Source: Desulfatitalea alkaliphila
Lineage (GTDB): Bacteria > Desulfobacterota > Desulfobacteria > Desulfobacterales > Desulfosarcinaceae
Length of the DNA: 64,000 nt
Assembly: GCF_022968795.1 (NCBI RefSeq)
Contig: NZ_JALJRB010000015.1
Coordinates: 1-64,000, forward strand
Direction of reading: 5' to 3'
Made by a program: the position numbers and the translations under genes. Below the pieces are notes generated by a model that was not told where the DNA came from, made no database searches, and saw only the letters and a list, made by a program, of their open reading frames with translations. Position 1 is the first letter of the stretch. The number at the start of each line of letters is the position of its first letter. Of the stretch, positions 18,225 through 27,399 are shown in pieces.

Positions 18225-19427
18225 ATGGACCGCGACATCATCCACATCAATGTGGCCGATTTCGCCGTGGCCGTGGAACGGTGCCTGGACCCATGCCTGG
18301 CGGACCGCCCGGTGATCATCGCCCCCGAAGGCGCCGCCCGGGCCACGGTCTATGACATGAGCGAAGAGGCCTACCGTGCCGGCGTACGCAAGGGCATGCC
18401 GCTGCGCAGGGCCCTGCGCCTGGAACGGGGGATCACCGTGCGCCCCCCCAAACCGGCCCGCTATGCGCAAGCCATGACCGACCTGCTGCGTCAGGCCCTG
18501 CCCTACTCGCCCCTGATCGAACCGGGCGACCGGGACGGCCACCTGTTCGTGGATGTGACCGGCACCAGCCGCCTTTTCGGTCCGGCCGTGGATGTGGCCT
18601 GGCGCATGCGGCGCCAGGCCCGGCGCATGCTGGGACTGGATCCCATCTGGTCCCTGGCCGCCAACAAACGGGTGGCCAAGGTGGCCTCGCGCCTGGTCAA
18701 ACCCCAAGGCGAATACATCGTGGCGCCGGGCGACGAAGCCGCCTTGCTGGCCCCCCTGCCCCTGTGGCTCATTCCGGGAATCGAAGCCGACGACCTGCAG
18801 CGGCTGCACCCGCTGAACCTGCACCGGGTGCAGCAAGTGACCGCCCTGAATCCCGCCCACCTGCAAGTGGTGCTGGGCCACCGCACCGATACGGTACTGG
18901 AGGCGCTGCGCGGCGAAGACCGGAGCCCCGTCCTGCCGGTGGGACAAGCCCCGCCCAAGGTGGTGCTGGACCACACCTTCGCCACCGACACCCACGCCCC
19001 CAGCGACCTGTACGCCGCCCTCCGGCCCCTGGTGGAAGCCGCCGGCCGCCAACTGCGCCATCAGGGCCGGGTGGCCCGCCGCCTCCTCATCGTGGCTGAA
19101 TACAGCGACGGCCGGTCGTGGGCCCGCCAACTGCGGGTGGCGCCCCCCAGTGCCAACGACCTGGCCCTCTGGCCCCTGGCCCGCCGGGCGTTGGCCCTGG
19201 CCACGGCCCGGCGCATGCGGGTGCGCCACATCCGTCTGATCTGCGACCGCCTGGCCTATCCTCCGGCCCAACTGCCGCTGTTCGCCGCCGAACGCCGCAC
19301 CGCTTTGCACCGGGAGCGCCTGGTCGACGCCCTGGACCACATCCGGGAACGGTTCGGCCCCCAGGCCGTGGGGTTTGCCATGGGCCTACCGGCCGTCGAT
19401 CCCTTGCAGATGCGAAATGCCGATTGA
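18225..19427 (+). CDS. Y-family DNA polymerase homologue with altered active site (ImuB-like)
   Basis: A 400-residue member of the DinB/UmuC superfamily. The palm start IIHINVADFAVAVE aligns with Pol IV IIHVDMDCFFAAVE, so the first metal-binding Asp (Pol IV D8) is Asn9. The second acidic pair aligns as DGHLFVDV against DEAYLDV: Asp104 is kept, but the catalytic Glu is Gly105. With two of three carboxylates lost, polymerase activity is doubtful, as in ImuB, the non-catalytic adaptor of mycobacterial-type mutasomes. Palm/thumb features remain (GTSRLFG, LAANKRVAKVASRL, LWLIPGIEADDLQRL), plus a little-finger-like C-terminus ending near the beta-clamp-type stretch QLPLF. No imuA or dnaE2 is adjacent. 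Confidence 0.8.
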   Translation: MDRDIIHINVADFAVAVERCLDPCLADRPVIIAPEGAARATVYDMSEEAYRAGVRKGMPLRRALRLERGITVRPPKPARYAQAMTDLLRQALPYSPLIEPGDRDGHLFVDVTGTSRLFGPAVDVAWRMRRQARRMLGLDPIWSLAANKRVAKVASRLVKPQGEYIVAPGDEAALLAPLPLWLIPGIEADDLQRLHPLNLHRVQQVTALNPAHLQVVLGHRTDTVLEALRGEDRSPVLPVGQAPPKVVLDHTFATDTHAPSDLYAALRPLVEAAGRQLRHQGRVARRLLIVAEYSDGRSWARQLRVAPPSANDLALWPLARRALALATARRMRVRHIRLICDRLAYPPAQLPLFAAERRTALHRERLVDALDHIRERFGPQAVGFAMGLPAVDPLQMRNAD

Positions 19428-19510
19428 AGGACACCGGCCGATTGTATATATGTCGGATGGGCATCCATCGGGATGATCGCAACTCTTGACCCATCAGACC
19501 GGAGCAACGC

Positions 19511-20653
19511 ATGCGCATCCAATCCAAGCTGCCCGACGTGGGCACCACCATCTTCACCGTCATGTCTCAACTGGCCGCCGAACACGGGGCCATCAACCTC
19601 TCCCAGGGGTTTCCCGACTTCGACGCCCCGGCGGGCCTCGTCGCGCGGGTCCACCATCACATGAGCCAAGGCATGAACCAGTACGCGCCGATGCAGGGCG
19701 TTCCCCGGTTGCGGGAAAGCATCGCCCGCAAAACGGCCGACCTCTACCAGGCGCGGGTCGATCCGGAAACCGAGATCACCGTCACCGCCGGCGCCACCGA
19801 GGCGCTCTACGCGGCCATCACGGCGGTGGTGCAACCCGGCGACGAGGTGATCGTCCTGGAGCCGGCCTACGACAGCTACGTGCCGGCCATCCAGCTCAGC
19901 GGCGGCGTGCCGCGGTTCGTGCCCCTGACCTTTCCCGACTACCGGGTGGACTGGAACCGGGTGCGCGACACCCTGAACGGCCGCACCCGCATGATCATCC
20001 TCAACTCCCCCCACAACCCCAGCGGCACGGTCCTGGACGAAGCGGACATGGCGGCCCTGACGGCCCTTTGTGCCGACAGCGACCTGCTCATTCTCAGCGA
20101 CGAAGTGTATGAACACATCATCTTCGACGGCCGTCCCCACCAGAGTATGCTGCGCCACCCGGCCCTGGCCGCCCGCAGCTTCGTGGTCAGCTCCTTCGGC
20201 AAGACCTACCACACCACCGGCTGGAAAACCGGCTACTGCATCGCCCCCGCGCCCCTGAGCGCCGAGTTCCGCAAAATCCACCAGTTTCTCACCTTCACCG
20301 CCAACACCCCCGTGCAGTTGGCCTACGCCGACTACATGGAGGACCAGGCGCACTACGCGGCCCTGGCCCGCTTCTACCAAGCCAAGCGGGACCTGTTCCG
20401 CGAGTTGATCGGGCCGTCGCGCTTCAAGCCGCTGCCCTGTGCCGGCACCTATTTCCAGGTGCTGGACTACAGCGCCATCACCGACGCACCGGACACCGCC
20501 TTCGCCCGGCGCCTGACCACCGAAACCGGCGTGGCGGCCATCCCGCCGTCGGTCTTCCACCACGACGGGCAGGACCACAAAGCGCTGCGTTTCTGCTTCG
20601 CCAAACAGGACCAAACCCTGGCCCGGGCCGCGGAAATCCTCTGCCGCTTATGA
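19511..20653 (+). CDS. PLP-dependent aminotransferase, methionine aminotransferase (YbdL) type
   Basis: Class I/II fold-type I aminotransferase, 380 residues. The N-terminus (SKLPDVGTTIFTVMS, INLSQGFPDFDAP) is typical of YbdL/methionine aminotransferases and kynurenine aminotransferase relatives. Cofactor-binding motifs: ILNSPHNPSGTV, LILSDEVYEH, and the Schiff-base Lys in SFGKTYHTTGWKTGY. A probable role is transamination of methionine or aromatic amino acids with a keto acid, for example in the methionine salvage branch. Ribosome binding site GGAG; about 80 bases separate it from the polymerase homologue. Confidence 0.9.
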   Translation: MRIQSKLPDVGTTIFTVMSQLAAEHGAINLSQGFPDFDAPAGLVARVHHHMSQGMNQYAPMQGVPRLRESIARKTADLYQARVDPETEITVTAGATEALYAAITAVVQPGDEVIVLEPAYDSYVPAIQLSGGVPRFVPLTFPDYRVDWNRVRDTLNGRTRMIILNSPHNPSGTVLDEADMAALTALCADSDLLILSDEVYEHIIFDGRPHQSMLRHPALAARSFVVSSFGKTYHTTGWKTGYCIAPAPLSAEFRKIHQFLTFTANTPVQLAYADYMEDQAHYAALARFYQAKRDLFRELIGPSRFKPLPCAGTYFQVLDYSAITDAPDTAFARRLTTETGVAAIPPSVFHHDGQDHKALRFCFAKQDQTLARAAEILCRL

Positions 20654-20833
20654 AATCCCAGCCTTGTGGGAAATAGCCGGATTACGGATCGTCGCCGCGG
20701 CCCTCGTTTTTCGGAACCAAAAGAGGCCGCCGGGCAATAACCCCACAGCCCCATTCACAAAGGATAAACTTTATACGACAGGCTTATCTCCCCACCGCAT
20801 TTTCCAGGCCGGCCTGTTGCCCCCACAACGGGA
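20654..20833. other. Spacer before the inverted-repeat element
   Basis: No gene or clear hairpin. It separates the aminotransferase stop codon from the left arm of the 376-base inverted-repeat element. Confidence 0.35.
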
Positions 20834-21209
20834 GGTGGTGTCGGTCGGGGAGTGGTGGGCTGCAGATTGCGGCACGGGTCCTTGGGCTCGCGCAAAAATA
20901 AATTCGCATTTGAGGCGCTCGGATTTGGGTCGGATTGGTTTGATCAGCGGATTCAAAACCGGAGGCATAGCGAGCTATTCCGAGGATTTTGAATCCGCTG
21001 ATCGGACCAAGACGGCCTGAAGCAGGGATGCATAAAATGGGAATTTCTTTTTGCGCGAGCCCTGAGCGCCGGTTGGGGGCGCACGCAGGGTTGTTCGGCC
21101 CGCACTGTTTGAGCCCCCAGGCGAGTTTGCGGGCCAAACCCGGAGTGCGCCCCCTACCGGCGCTTGGACCCCGCCGCCTGCAGCCCACCACTCCCCGACC
21201 GACACCACC
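20834..21209. repeat. Nested inverted-repeat element closed by a perfect 32-bp inverted repeat
   Basis: A 376-base non-coding unit. Outer arms 20834-20865 and 21178-21209 are perfect 32-base reverse complements. Inside are two independent hairpins. Hairpin A (20884-21062) has distal arms 20884-20908 and 21038-21062 (23 of 25 paired), a perfect 17-base inner pair (20942-20958 with 20987-21003) and an apical ATAGC-GA-GCTAT. Hairpin B (21065-21164) has arms 21065-21084 and 21145-21164 with one mismatch, plus inner GC-rich pairing. The whole would fold as a three-way junction with about 32 bp at the base. No transposase, no ribosome binding site and no sensible frame. It may be a MITE-like element or a structured RNA; its right end is 135 bases from the convergent gene's stop. 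Confidence 0.85.
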
Positions 21210-21344
21210 GGCGTTCAATGCTTTCACACTGAAGCCCTGTAACACCATTGTTCAGGGGTTCTTCCGATCAATATGCCGATTGCCCAATGGCCCGCAATCC
21301 GCACCGCAGAAGGAAAAATCCTGCCATCTGCATTTTTTGCTTAT
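21210..21344. other. Spacer after the inverted-repeat element
   Basis: Non-coding; it links the element to the stop codon of the nicotinate phosphoribosyltransferase gene. Nothing else seen. Confidence 0.35.
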
Positions 21345-22748
21345 TCAGGACTTGTGTTCGGCGATCAAGCGGTCCCGCGCATCCCGCAGACGGGTGCTGA
21401 TGCCCACCTTGTAGATATGGGGATTTTCGAAGCGCTGGTACTCAGCCGGCAGCAGCGCCAGGCGACTGCGGCAAAAGTCGGCGATGGCGGGCAGGTCGGG
21501 CGAATCGGCCACGATCCGTCCCTGCTTCATCACCGGTGTCAGCAGCGGCTCCAAAGGACAATCCGCCAAGGGAAAGGATTTGTGGGGCATGAAGGGATGG
21601 TGCATCATTGTGATCGGCGGTTCTCCCGCGATACCGACGGCATCGGCGCCCAGAAAGCGCCCTTCGCCGTTGAAGGCCCGAAACACCTGCTTGGCATGGG
21701 GCAGGGTGATCTTCTCCACGTTCTCTGAAATTTTGATCAAAGGCTGCCCATCCACGGCGGCCAGCTTGTAAACCCCGTCCAGGGCGGCATCCGGTTGACC
21801 GGTCACCAGGTTGGTGCCCACGCCGAACAGATCGATGGGGGCCTCCTGTTCCAGCAAACTCTTGATCACGTACTCGTCCAATTGATTGGAAGCCGCGATT
21901 TTCACATCGTGCAACCCGGCCGCGTCCAGCATGGCGCGGCTGCGCTGGGCCAGGTAAGCCAGATCGCCGCTGTCCAGACGGATGGCCTTCAATCGGTGGC
22001 CCCGCCGCGCCATCTCCTTGCCCACGGTGATGGCATTGGGGACGCCGCTTTTCAACGTGTCATAGGTATCCACCAACAGGACGCAGTTGTCCGGCCATCC
22101 CTCGGCGAACTGGCGAAAGGCGGTCAATTCGTCGGCGCAGCTTTGGATGAAGGAGTGGGCCATGGTGCCCGAAGGCGCCAGGCCGAAGTCCCGCGCGGCG
22201 CGCACGTTGCTGGTGGCGGCAAAGCCGCCGATCACCGCCGCCCGGCTGGCATGATAGCCGCCCAAGCCCTGGGCCCGGCGCAACCCGAAATCGATCAGGG
22301 TGCGCCCCTGGGCCACCCGTTGCATGCGACTGGCCTTGGTGGCGATCAGGGATTGGAAATTGAGCATGTTGAGCAGCAGGGTTTCGATGAGCTGGGCCTC
22401 GATCAAAGGGGCCTCGACCCGCACCACGGGGCGGGTGGGAAACACAAGGTCCCCTTCGCGGCAAGCGTGGATCGTCCCCTGGAAACGGAAACCCTTCAGA
22501 TACGCCAGAAAATCGGGGTGCATGCCCTGGAACCGCAAAAAAGAGAGGTCCTCGGCATCGAAACGCAGCTTTTCCAAAACCTTCAGCAATTCATGCAGAC
22601 CGGCGAACACCGTGTAGCCCCCCTTGAAGGGGTTCTTGCGAAAGAAATAGTCGAACACCGCCGTCTGGTCTTTTCGCCCGGAAAGAAAGTACACCTGCCC
22701 CATGGCCAACTGATACTGATCGGTGTAGGTGCCGGTGATGTCCATCAT
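21345..22748 (-). CDS. pncB: Nicotinate phosphoribosyltransferase
   Basis: Forms nicotinate mononucleotide from nicotinate and PRPP in NAD salvage. The 467-residue protein shows the family N-terminus [36 protein letters not shown], the [10 protein letters not shown] region containing the active-site His, [13 protein letters not shown], and [11 protein letters not shown]. The start is ATG 22748, which overlaps the stop of prfC as ATGA; GGGAGATCC lies upstream, and longer forms would run deep into prfC. The overlap implies translational coupling. Confidence 0.92.
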   Translation of the reverse strand: MMDITGTYTDQYQLAMGQVYFLSGRKDQTAVFDYFFRKNPFKGGYTVFAGLHELLKVLEKLRFDAEDLSFLRFQGMHPDFLAYLKGFRFQGTIHACREGDLVFPTRPVVRVEAPLIEAQLIETLLLNMLNFQSLIATKASRMQRVAQGRTLIDFGLRRAQGLGGYHASRAAVIGGFAATSNVRAARDFGLAPSGTMAHSFIQSCADELTAFRQFAEGWPDNCVLLVDTYDTLKSGVPNAITVGKEMARRGHRLKAIRLDSGDLAYLAQRSRAMLDAAGLHDVKIAASNQLDEYVIKSLLEQEAPIDLFGVGTNLVTGQPDAALDGVYKLAAVDGQPLIKISENVEKITLPHAKQVFRAFNGEGRFLGADAVGIAGEPPITMMHHPFMPHKSFPLADCPLEPLLTPVMKQGRIVADSPDLPAIADFCRSRLALLPAEYQRFENPHIYKVGISTRLRDARDRLIAEHKS

Positions 22749-24361
22749 GATTGGATCTCCCGGGTTTTGAGAAAGATGATCTCCGGCCACTGCTCGCCCA
22801 CGTAGTTGAGCCACCATTCGCTGGCGGCCAGGTAGGCCAGGTTGCCTTCCGCATCCACCGCCAGGTTGGCCTGGTTGGCCTTTTCAAAGGCCGTCAGGCG
22901 CTGCTTGTCGTCGCACTGCACCCAGCGGGCGGTGGCGTAATCCACCGTCTCATAGACCGCCTCCACCCCGTACTCGTCCCGCAGCCGGGCCATGGTCACG
23001 TCGAACTGCAGCACCCCCACCGCCCCCAGGATGAACGCGCTGCCCAGCACCGGCCGGAACAGCTGCACCGCCCCCTCCTCGGCCAACTGGATCAACCCCT
23101 TTTGCAACTGTTTGGCTTTGAGGGGCGACTTGAGCAGCACCCGCCGGAAATAATCCGGGGCGAAATTGGGAATGCCGACGAACTGCAGCGGCTCCTTGTC
23201 CGAAAAGGTGTCGCCGATCTTGATGGTGCCGTGGTTGTGGATCCCCACGATGTCGCCCGGCCATGCCTCGTCCACCAGGGCGCGGTCCTGGGCCATGAAA
23301 ATGATGGGGTTGGCCACCACGATCTCCTTGCCCAGCCGGTGGTGGCGCAAACGCATGCCCCGATAAAACCGCCCCGAGCAAATGCGCATGAAGGCGATAC
23401 GATCGCGATGGGCGGGATCCATATTGGCCTGAATTTTAAACACGAACCCGGAAAAACCCGCCTCTTCGGGCGCCACCATGCGACTGGCGGCCGGGCGCGG
23501 TTGTGGCGCCGGGGCGATCTCCAAGAAGGCTTCCAGCATCTCGCCCACCCCGAAATTGTTCACGGCGCTGCCGAAAAAGACCGGCGTCTGGTTGCCTTTC
23601 AAATAAGATGGCAAATCGAACGGGTTGGCCGCGCCTTCCAGCAGGGCCACATCCTCGCGCAGCTCATCGGCCTGGCTGCCCAGCAGCCGATCGAGACGCG
23701 GGTTGTCCAGATCGTCGAACAACTCACCGTCGTCGCCCAGCCGCTCCTGCCCGGGAGTGAACAATTTCAATGTTTTTCGGTACAGGTTGTAGCTGCCTTT
23801 GAACCGCTTGCCCATGCCGATGGGCCAAGTGAGGGGTGCGCACTCGATCTGCAGGTTCTCCTCGATATCGGCCAGGATATCCAACGGCGCCATGCCCTCC
23901 CGGTCCAGCTTGTTGATGAAGGTGATGATCGGAGTGTTGCGCATCCGGCACACCTCCATCAACTTGCGGGTCTGGGGCTCCACCCCCTTGACGCTGTCGA
24001 TCACCATCACCGCGCTGTCCACGGCGGTCAACACCCGGTAGGTGTCCTCGGAAAAGTCCTGATGGCCGGGAGTGTCCAGCAGATTGATCTCGTAGCCGTT
24101 GTATTCGAACTTCATCACCGAACTGGTCACCGAAATACCCCGGTCGCGCTCAATGGCCATCCAGTCACTGGTGGCGTGGCGACTCGCTTTACGCGCCTTG
24201 ACCGCTCCGGCCATCTGGATGGCGCCGCCGAACAGCAGCAACTTTTCCGTCAAAGTGGTCTTGCCGGCATCCGGATGACTGATGATACCGAAGGTGCGAC
24301 GCCGCTGGATCTCATCCAGCTCCGCGCCATGTGTGGACAATGCATTTGATGTGGCCGTCAT
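22745..24361 (-). CDS. prfC: Peptide chain release factor 3
   Basis: Translational GTPase that recycles RF1/RF2 from the ribosome. The 538-residue protein shows [20 protein letters not shown] (G1), [10 protein letters not shown] (G2), [14 protein letters not shown] (G3) and FINKLDRE (G4), with the RF3-typical insertion FGGAIQMAG, then domains II and III ([10 protein letters not shown]). Start at 24361 follows GGGAAG with seven-base spacing; Met at 24376 lacks a site. A GC-rich hairpin lies directly upstream of the ribosome binding site. First gene of a two-gene operon with the nicotinate phosphoribosyltransferase. Confidence 0.96.
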   Translation of the reverse strand: MTATSNALSTHGAELDEIQRRRTFGIISHPDAGKTTLTEKLLLFGGAIQMAGAVKARKASRHATSDWMAIERDRGISVTSSVMKFEYNGYEINLLDTPGHQDFSEDTYRVLTAVDSAVMVIDSVKGVEPQTRKLMEVCRMRNTPIITFINKLDREGMAPLDILADIEENLQIECAPLTWPIGMGKRFKGSYNLYRKTLKLFTPGQERLGDDGELFDDLDNPRLDRLLGSQADELREDVALLEGAANPFDLPSYLKGNQTPVFFGSAVNNFGVGEMLEAFLEIAPAPQPRPAASRMVAPEEAGFSGFVFKIQANMDPAHRDRIAFMRICSGRFYRGMRLRHHRLGKEIVVANPIIFMAQDRALVDEAWPGDIVGIHNHGTIKIGDTFSDKEPLQFVGIPNFAPDYFRRVLLKSPLKAKQLQKGLIQLAEEGAVQLFRPVLGSAFILGAVGVLQFDVTMARLRDEYGVEAVYETVDYATARWVQCDDKQRLTAFEKANQANLAVDAEGNLAYLAASEWWLNYVGEQWPEIIFLKTREIQS

Positions 24362-24378
24362 GTCTGATCTTCCCATTT

Positions 24379-24398
24379 ACGTGCCCGCTCGGGCACGT
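24379..24398 (-). promoter_or_regulatory. Hairpin abutting the prfC ribosome binding site
   Basis: ACGTGCCCG (24379-24387) and CGGGCACGT (24390-24398) are perfect reverse complements with a minimal loop, ending four bases before the GGGAAG ribosome binding site of prfC. As RNA this is a stable stem in the leader and might modulate initiation. Confidence 0.45.
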
Positions 24399-24414
24399 TC
24401 AATGTCAATGAATC

Positions 24415-24443
24415 AATATAGTAGCGTCCAACCGTCATCACAA
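24415..24443 (-). promoter_or_regulatory. Probable sigma-70-type promoter of prfC-pncB
   Basis: On the reverse strand TTGTGA (24438-24443), 17 bases, then TATATT (24415-24420). The -10 matches consensus in five of six positions and the -35 in four of six. Transcription would start about 40 bases before the prfC ATG, so that the leader hairpin is included. Confidence 0.5.
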
Positions 24444-24798
24444 GGTGCGCACCCTTGGCCGGCGGAGGGAAGCGAGTTGGTTGCATAAATCGAAACAGCG
24501 ATCCAAAGCGGCGACCGCCTCGCCGGGCAGCGCCCTTGACCGTCAGGGGGGCGTGGGGGGAATGGCAGCGAACAGTGGTTGCATGGCGCCGCTTTTAGCG
24601 GCTTTAGCGGAGAATGTCAAACCGGTCCGAAATTCTTCCGAACGCTAAGGCAACGTGGTATGTTTCTGCACGGAGGCGGGTGGTCCGAGGGTCGTATAAA
24701 GCGCCGCAACATTGTTGCAACGCCGGGCAAATACGGCATCGGAATGGTTTCCTGATAACCGGCATCTGTGCGCAACCTGTCATGGGAGGTGAAATCGG
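24444..24798. other. Intergenic region between divergent prfC and the DUF1287 gene
   Basis: About 355 bases without a supported gene. A small stem, GCCGCTTTTAGCGGC, lies near 24590. The stretch is GC-rich with no obvious promoter for the plus-strand gene. Confidence 0.35.
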
Positions 24799-25413
24799 AT
24801 GAAGAGGCTGAAGCTGATTACGGCATTGCTGCTGGTTTTAACGGCCGCCCTGTTGTGCCTTGCCGACGAACCGGTCCCGGAACCGGACGTGGATCGTACA
24901 TCGCTGCTCATCCGCGCCGCCGTGGCCCAGACAAAAACACGGGTGACCTACGACGGGTCCTACCGGCGCATCCCTTACCCCGGTGGCGACGTGCCGGCCC
25001 ACATCGGGGTTTGCACCGATGTGATCATTCGAGCCTACCGTGCGGTGGGCGTGGATCTTCAGGAACGGGTGCATCTGGACATGAAAGCGGCTTTCGATGC
25101 CTATCCCCCGAATTGGGGCCTCTCGCGCCCGGATCCCAACATCGATCACCGCCGCGTGCCCAATCTGCAAACCTATTTTCGCCGACGCGGCGCCCAGCTT
25201 GCGGTCAGTGATATTGCGGAAGATTACCAGCCGGGGGATATGGTCACCTGGCGTCTGCCGGGCAACCTGCCCCACATCGGCCTGGTGACGGATCAGCCGT
25301 CACCCGATGGACGGCGCCGTCTGATCGTCCACAATATCGGCCGCGGCCCCGAGCTCGAGGATGTGCTTTTCGCCTACCCGATCACGGGGCACTACCGCTA
25401 TCACGAATGGTGA
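24799..25413 (+). CDS. DUF1287 family exported protein
   Basis: A 204-residue protein with a signal peptide (LKLITALLLVLTAALLCLA). The mature part follows the DUF1287 pattern: VTYDGSYRRIPYPGGDVPAH, GVCTDVIIRAYRAVGVDLQ, MKAAFDAYP, IDHRRVPNLQTYF, and the end region PHIGLVTD and VHNIGRGPELEDVLF. The conserved Cys and His residues suggest an NlpC/P60-like papain-fold hydrolase in the periplasm, but the function of the family is not established. Good ribosome binding site GGGAGG. No operon partner. Confidence 0.85.
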   Translation: MKRLKLITALLLVLTAALLCLADEPVPEPDVDRTSLLIRAAVAQTKTRVTYDGSYRRIPYPGGDVPAHIGVCTDVIIRAYRAVGVDLQERVHLDMKAAFDAYPPNWGLSRPDPNIDHRRVPNLQTYFRRRGAQLAVSDIAEDYQPGDMVTWRLPGNLPHIGLVTDQPSPDGRRRLIVHNIGRGPELEDVLFAYPITGHYRYHEW

Positions 25414-25456
25414 TTGCCGACGCCACGCGTCCTTTTCATGATGCTGCTTCAGCCTG

Positions 25457-26779
25457 CTATATCAACCCGGCCGCCTTCGGGGCGAACATGATGATCTGGG
25501 GGAAGAGCGAAAAGAGCAGCACGGCCACCAGCATGAGCAGCAGAAAGGGGATGACGCCTTGGTAGATGTGCGCCAGGGTCACCTCCTCCGGCGCGATCCC
25601 CTTCAGATAAAAGATGGTGTAGGCAAAAGGCGGTGTCAGAAAGGAGGTCTGCAGCACCACGATGTTCATGATGGCGAACCAGATGGGGTCGAAACCCAGC
25701 GTAATGGCAATGGGGGAAAAGAGCGGCACCACGATCATGACGATGCCGATCCAGTCCAGGAAGGCGCCCATGACGATGATGATGGCCCACATGCAGATCA
25801 GGATGCCCCATTTCCCGAAGGGCAGCCCCAATACCAGGCTCTCCACCACTTTGCCGCAGCCCAGGCGCATGAAGACGCTGGTGAAAAAGGAGGCGCCGAT
25901 CACCACCAGATAGACCATGGCCGAGGTGGTCATGGTGCGAATCGCCGCTTCCTTGAGAACCCCCAGGCGCAGGGCTTTGTAGAAGGCCGCCATGATCACC
26001 GCGGCCAAGGCGCCGATGGCCGCGGCCTCGGTGGGTGCGGCCAAGCCGAAGAAGATGGAACCCAGCACCGCCAGAATCAGCAGGCAGACCGGGAACACCG
26101 ATGTCAGAAACATCTTGGTTTTCTGAAAGATGGTGACCTTGATCTCGCTGGGCGCGATGGCGGGACCCATGGCCGGTTTGATGAAACAGACGACGGCGAT
26201 GTAAAGCACATACAACCCCGCCAACACCAAGCCGGGGATGAAGGCCCCGATCAGCAGCGCTCCCACCGACACGTTGGCCACCGGCGCGTAGACCAGGATC
26301 AGAATGCTGGGCGGTATCAGAATGCCCAGGGCGCCGCCGGCACAAATGGCGCCGGAGGCCAGCGGCTTGCTGTAATTGTATTTCATCATGGCCGGCATGG
26401 ACATGATGCCCATGGTGACCACCGTGGCGCCCACCACGCCGGTGGCGGCGGCGAAGATGGTGCAGGTGAGCACCGTTGCGATGGCCAGGCCGCCCCGCAA
26501 TCGCCCCAGCAGCACATACATGGTGTCGTACAGACGCGTGGCGACACCGGACCGTTCGATGACGATGCCCATGAAGACAAACAGAGGGATGGCGATGAGG
26601 ATGTAGTCGGCGAACACCACATAGAGGCGCAACATGAAGACATTGGCCACCTGGGGCCCGATGAACAGAAAGCCGAAGATGGTGGCGATGCCCGCCAGGG
26701 AGAAGCCGATGGGAAAACCCATCAGCACCACGGCGATCAAGGACGACAGCATTAACAGGGTGATCAGTTCTACGCTCAT
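25457..26779 (-). CDS. dctM: TRAP transporter large permease (DctM)
   Basis: The 12-helix subunit that carries the substrate with sodium ions in tripartite ATP-independent periplasmic transporters. 440 residues, almost entirely hydrophobic, with family motifs PLFVFMGIVIERSG, ATGVVGATVVTMG, GGALGILIPPSI and TPPFAYTIFYLKG. The start is ATG 26779, which overlaps the dctQ stop as ATGA behind GGAGAGGAG. Last gene of the dctP-dctQ-dctM operon. Confidence 0.93.
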   Translation of the reverse strand: MSVELITLLMLSSLIAVVLMGFPIGFSLAGIATIFGFLFIGPQVANVFMLRLYVVFADYILIAIPLFVFMGIVIERSGVATRLYDTMYVLLGRLRGGLAIATVLTCTIFAAATGVVGATVVTMGIMSMPAMMKYNYSKPLASGAICAGGALGILIPPSILILVYAPVANVSVGALLIGAFIPGLVLAGLYVLYIAVVCFIKPAMGPAIAPSEIKVTIFQKTKMFLTSVFPVCLLILAVLGSIFFGLAAPTEAAAIGALAAVIMAAFYKALRLGVLKEAAIRTMTTSAMVYLVVIGASFFTSVFMRLGCGKVVESLVLGLPFGKWGILICMWAIIIVMGAFLDWIGIVMIVVPLFSPIAITLGFDPIWFAIMNIVVLQTSFLTPPFAYTIFYLKGIAPEEVTLAHIYQGVIPFLLLMLVAVLLFSLFPQIIMFAPKAAGLI

Positions 26780-27291
26780 CGGGGCTCCTCTCCTTTGATC
26801 AACACATGCAACTCCTTGACGATCTCCACCACCCCTTGCAGCAACAAGAGTACAACACCGGCGAAAATCCATGTCTTATAAGGATAGATGGGGGGCATGA
26901 AACCGGTCATGGAACGCTCCTTCAAAGCCCAGGAGTTTTGCAGATGGGGCAGCATCACCCGAAAAATCTGGAACCAGCACAAATAGAAAAGCGTGACAAT
27001 GAAGATCACCTTCAGGGCCGCATTGACCCGCCGCGGCATTTTATTGGTAATCAGGTCGACGCTCACATGGCCGCCGATCTGCCAAGTGTAACCCATTCCC
27101 AGCACCAGCACGAGACTGGAGAGAAAATAGGTGGCGTCGAAACTCCATTGCGTCGGCTGATTGAAAGCATACCGGGCCACGACCTCGTAGCTCAAAGTGA
27201 GGATGAGCAGGAAGATCAGAAAGGAAAACCCCTTGGCGATATATTCGTTGCATTTGTTGATCGCCTTCATCAACCCCTTCAGCGCAACCAT
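26776..27291 (-). CDS. dctQ: TRAP transporter small permease (DctQ)
   Basis: A 171-residue, four-helix membrane protein that pairs with DctM. Helices are visible at FSFLIFLLILTLSYEVVARY, FLSSLVLVLGMGYTW, ALKVIFIVTLFYLCW and TWIFAGVVLLLLQGV, with the family segment GGHVSVDLI after helix 2. The start is ATG 27291 with AAAGGAG upstream; its end overlaps dctM by four bases. Confidence 0.9.
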   Translation of the reverse strand: MVALKGLMKAINKCNEYIAKGFSFLIFLLILTLSYEVVARYAFNQPTQWSFDATYFLSSLVLVLGMGYTWQIGGHVSVDLITNKMPRRVNAALKVIFIVTLFYLCWFQIFRVMLPHLQNSWALKERSMTGFMPPIYPYKTWIFAGVVLLLLQGVVEIVKELHVLIKGEEPR

Positions 27292-27399
27292 GGGCGCACT
27301 CCTTTGCCTTTGTTGTTTCCCGTTCCTCGCAAGCGCTCGACTCATCCACCGTGGCCGCAGGGCGGCACCCCATGCGGGATGCCGCCCGCCGAAGGGCAA

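Noticed and set aside
19256-20614. A 452-codon minus-strand frame over the aminotransferase
   Set aside because: It is the antisense of a gene with a clear PLP motif and has Gly/Val/Gln-rich shadow composition.
20784-21248. Open frames crossing the inverted-repeat element
   Set aside because: They read through both arms of perfect repeats and have no start signal or family-like sequence.
22751-24349. A 532-codon open frame on the plus strand
   Set aside because: It is the exact antisense of prfC, is rich in His/Gly/Gln and has no ribosome binding site; prfC shows complete GTPase motifs.
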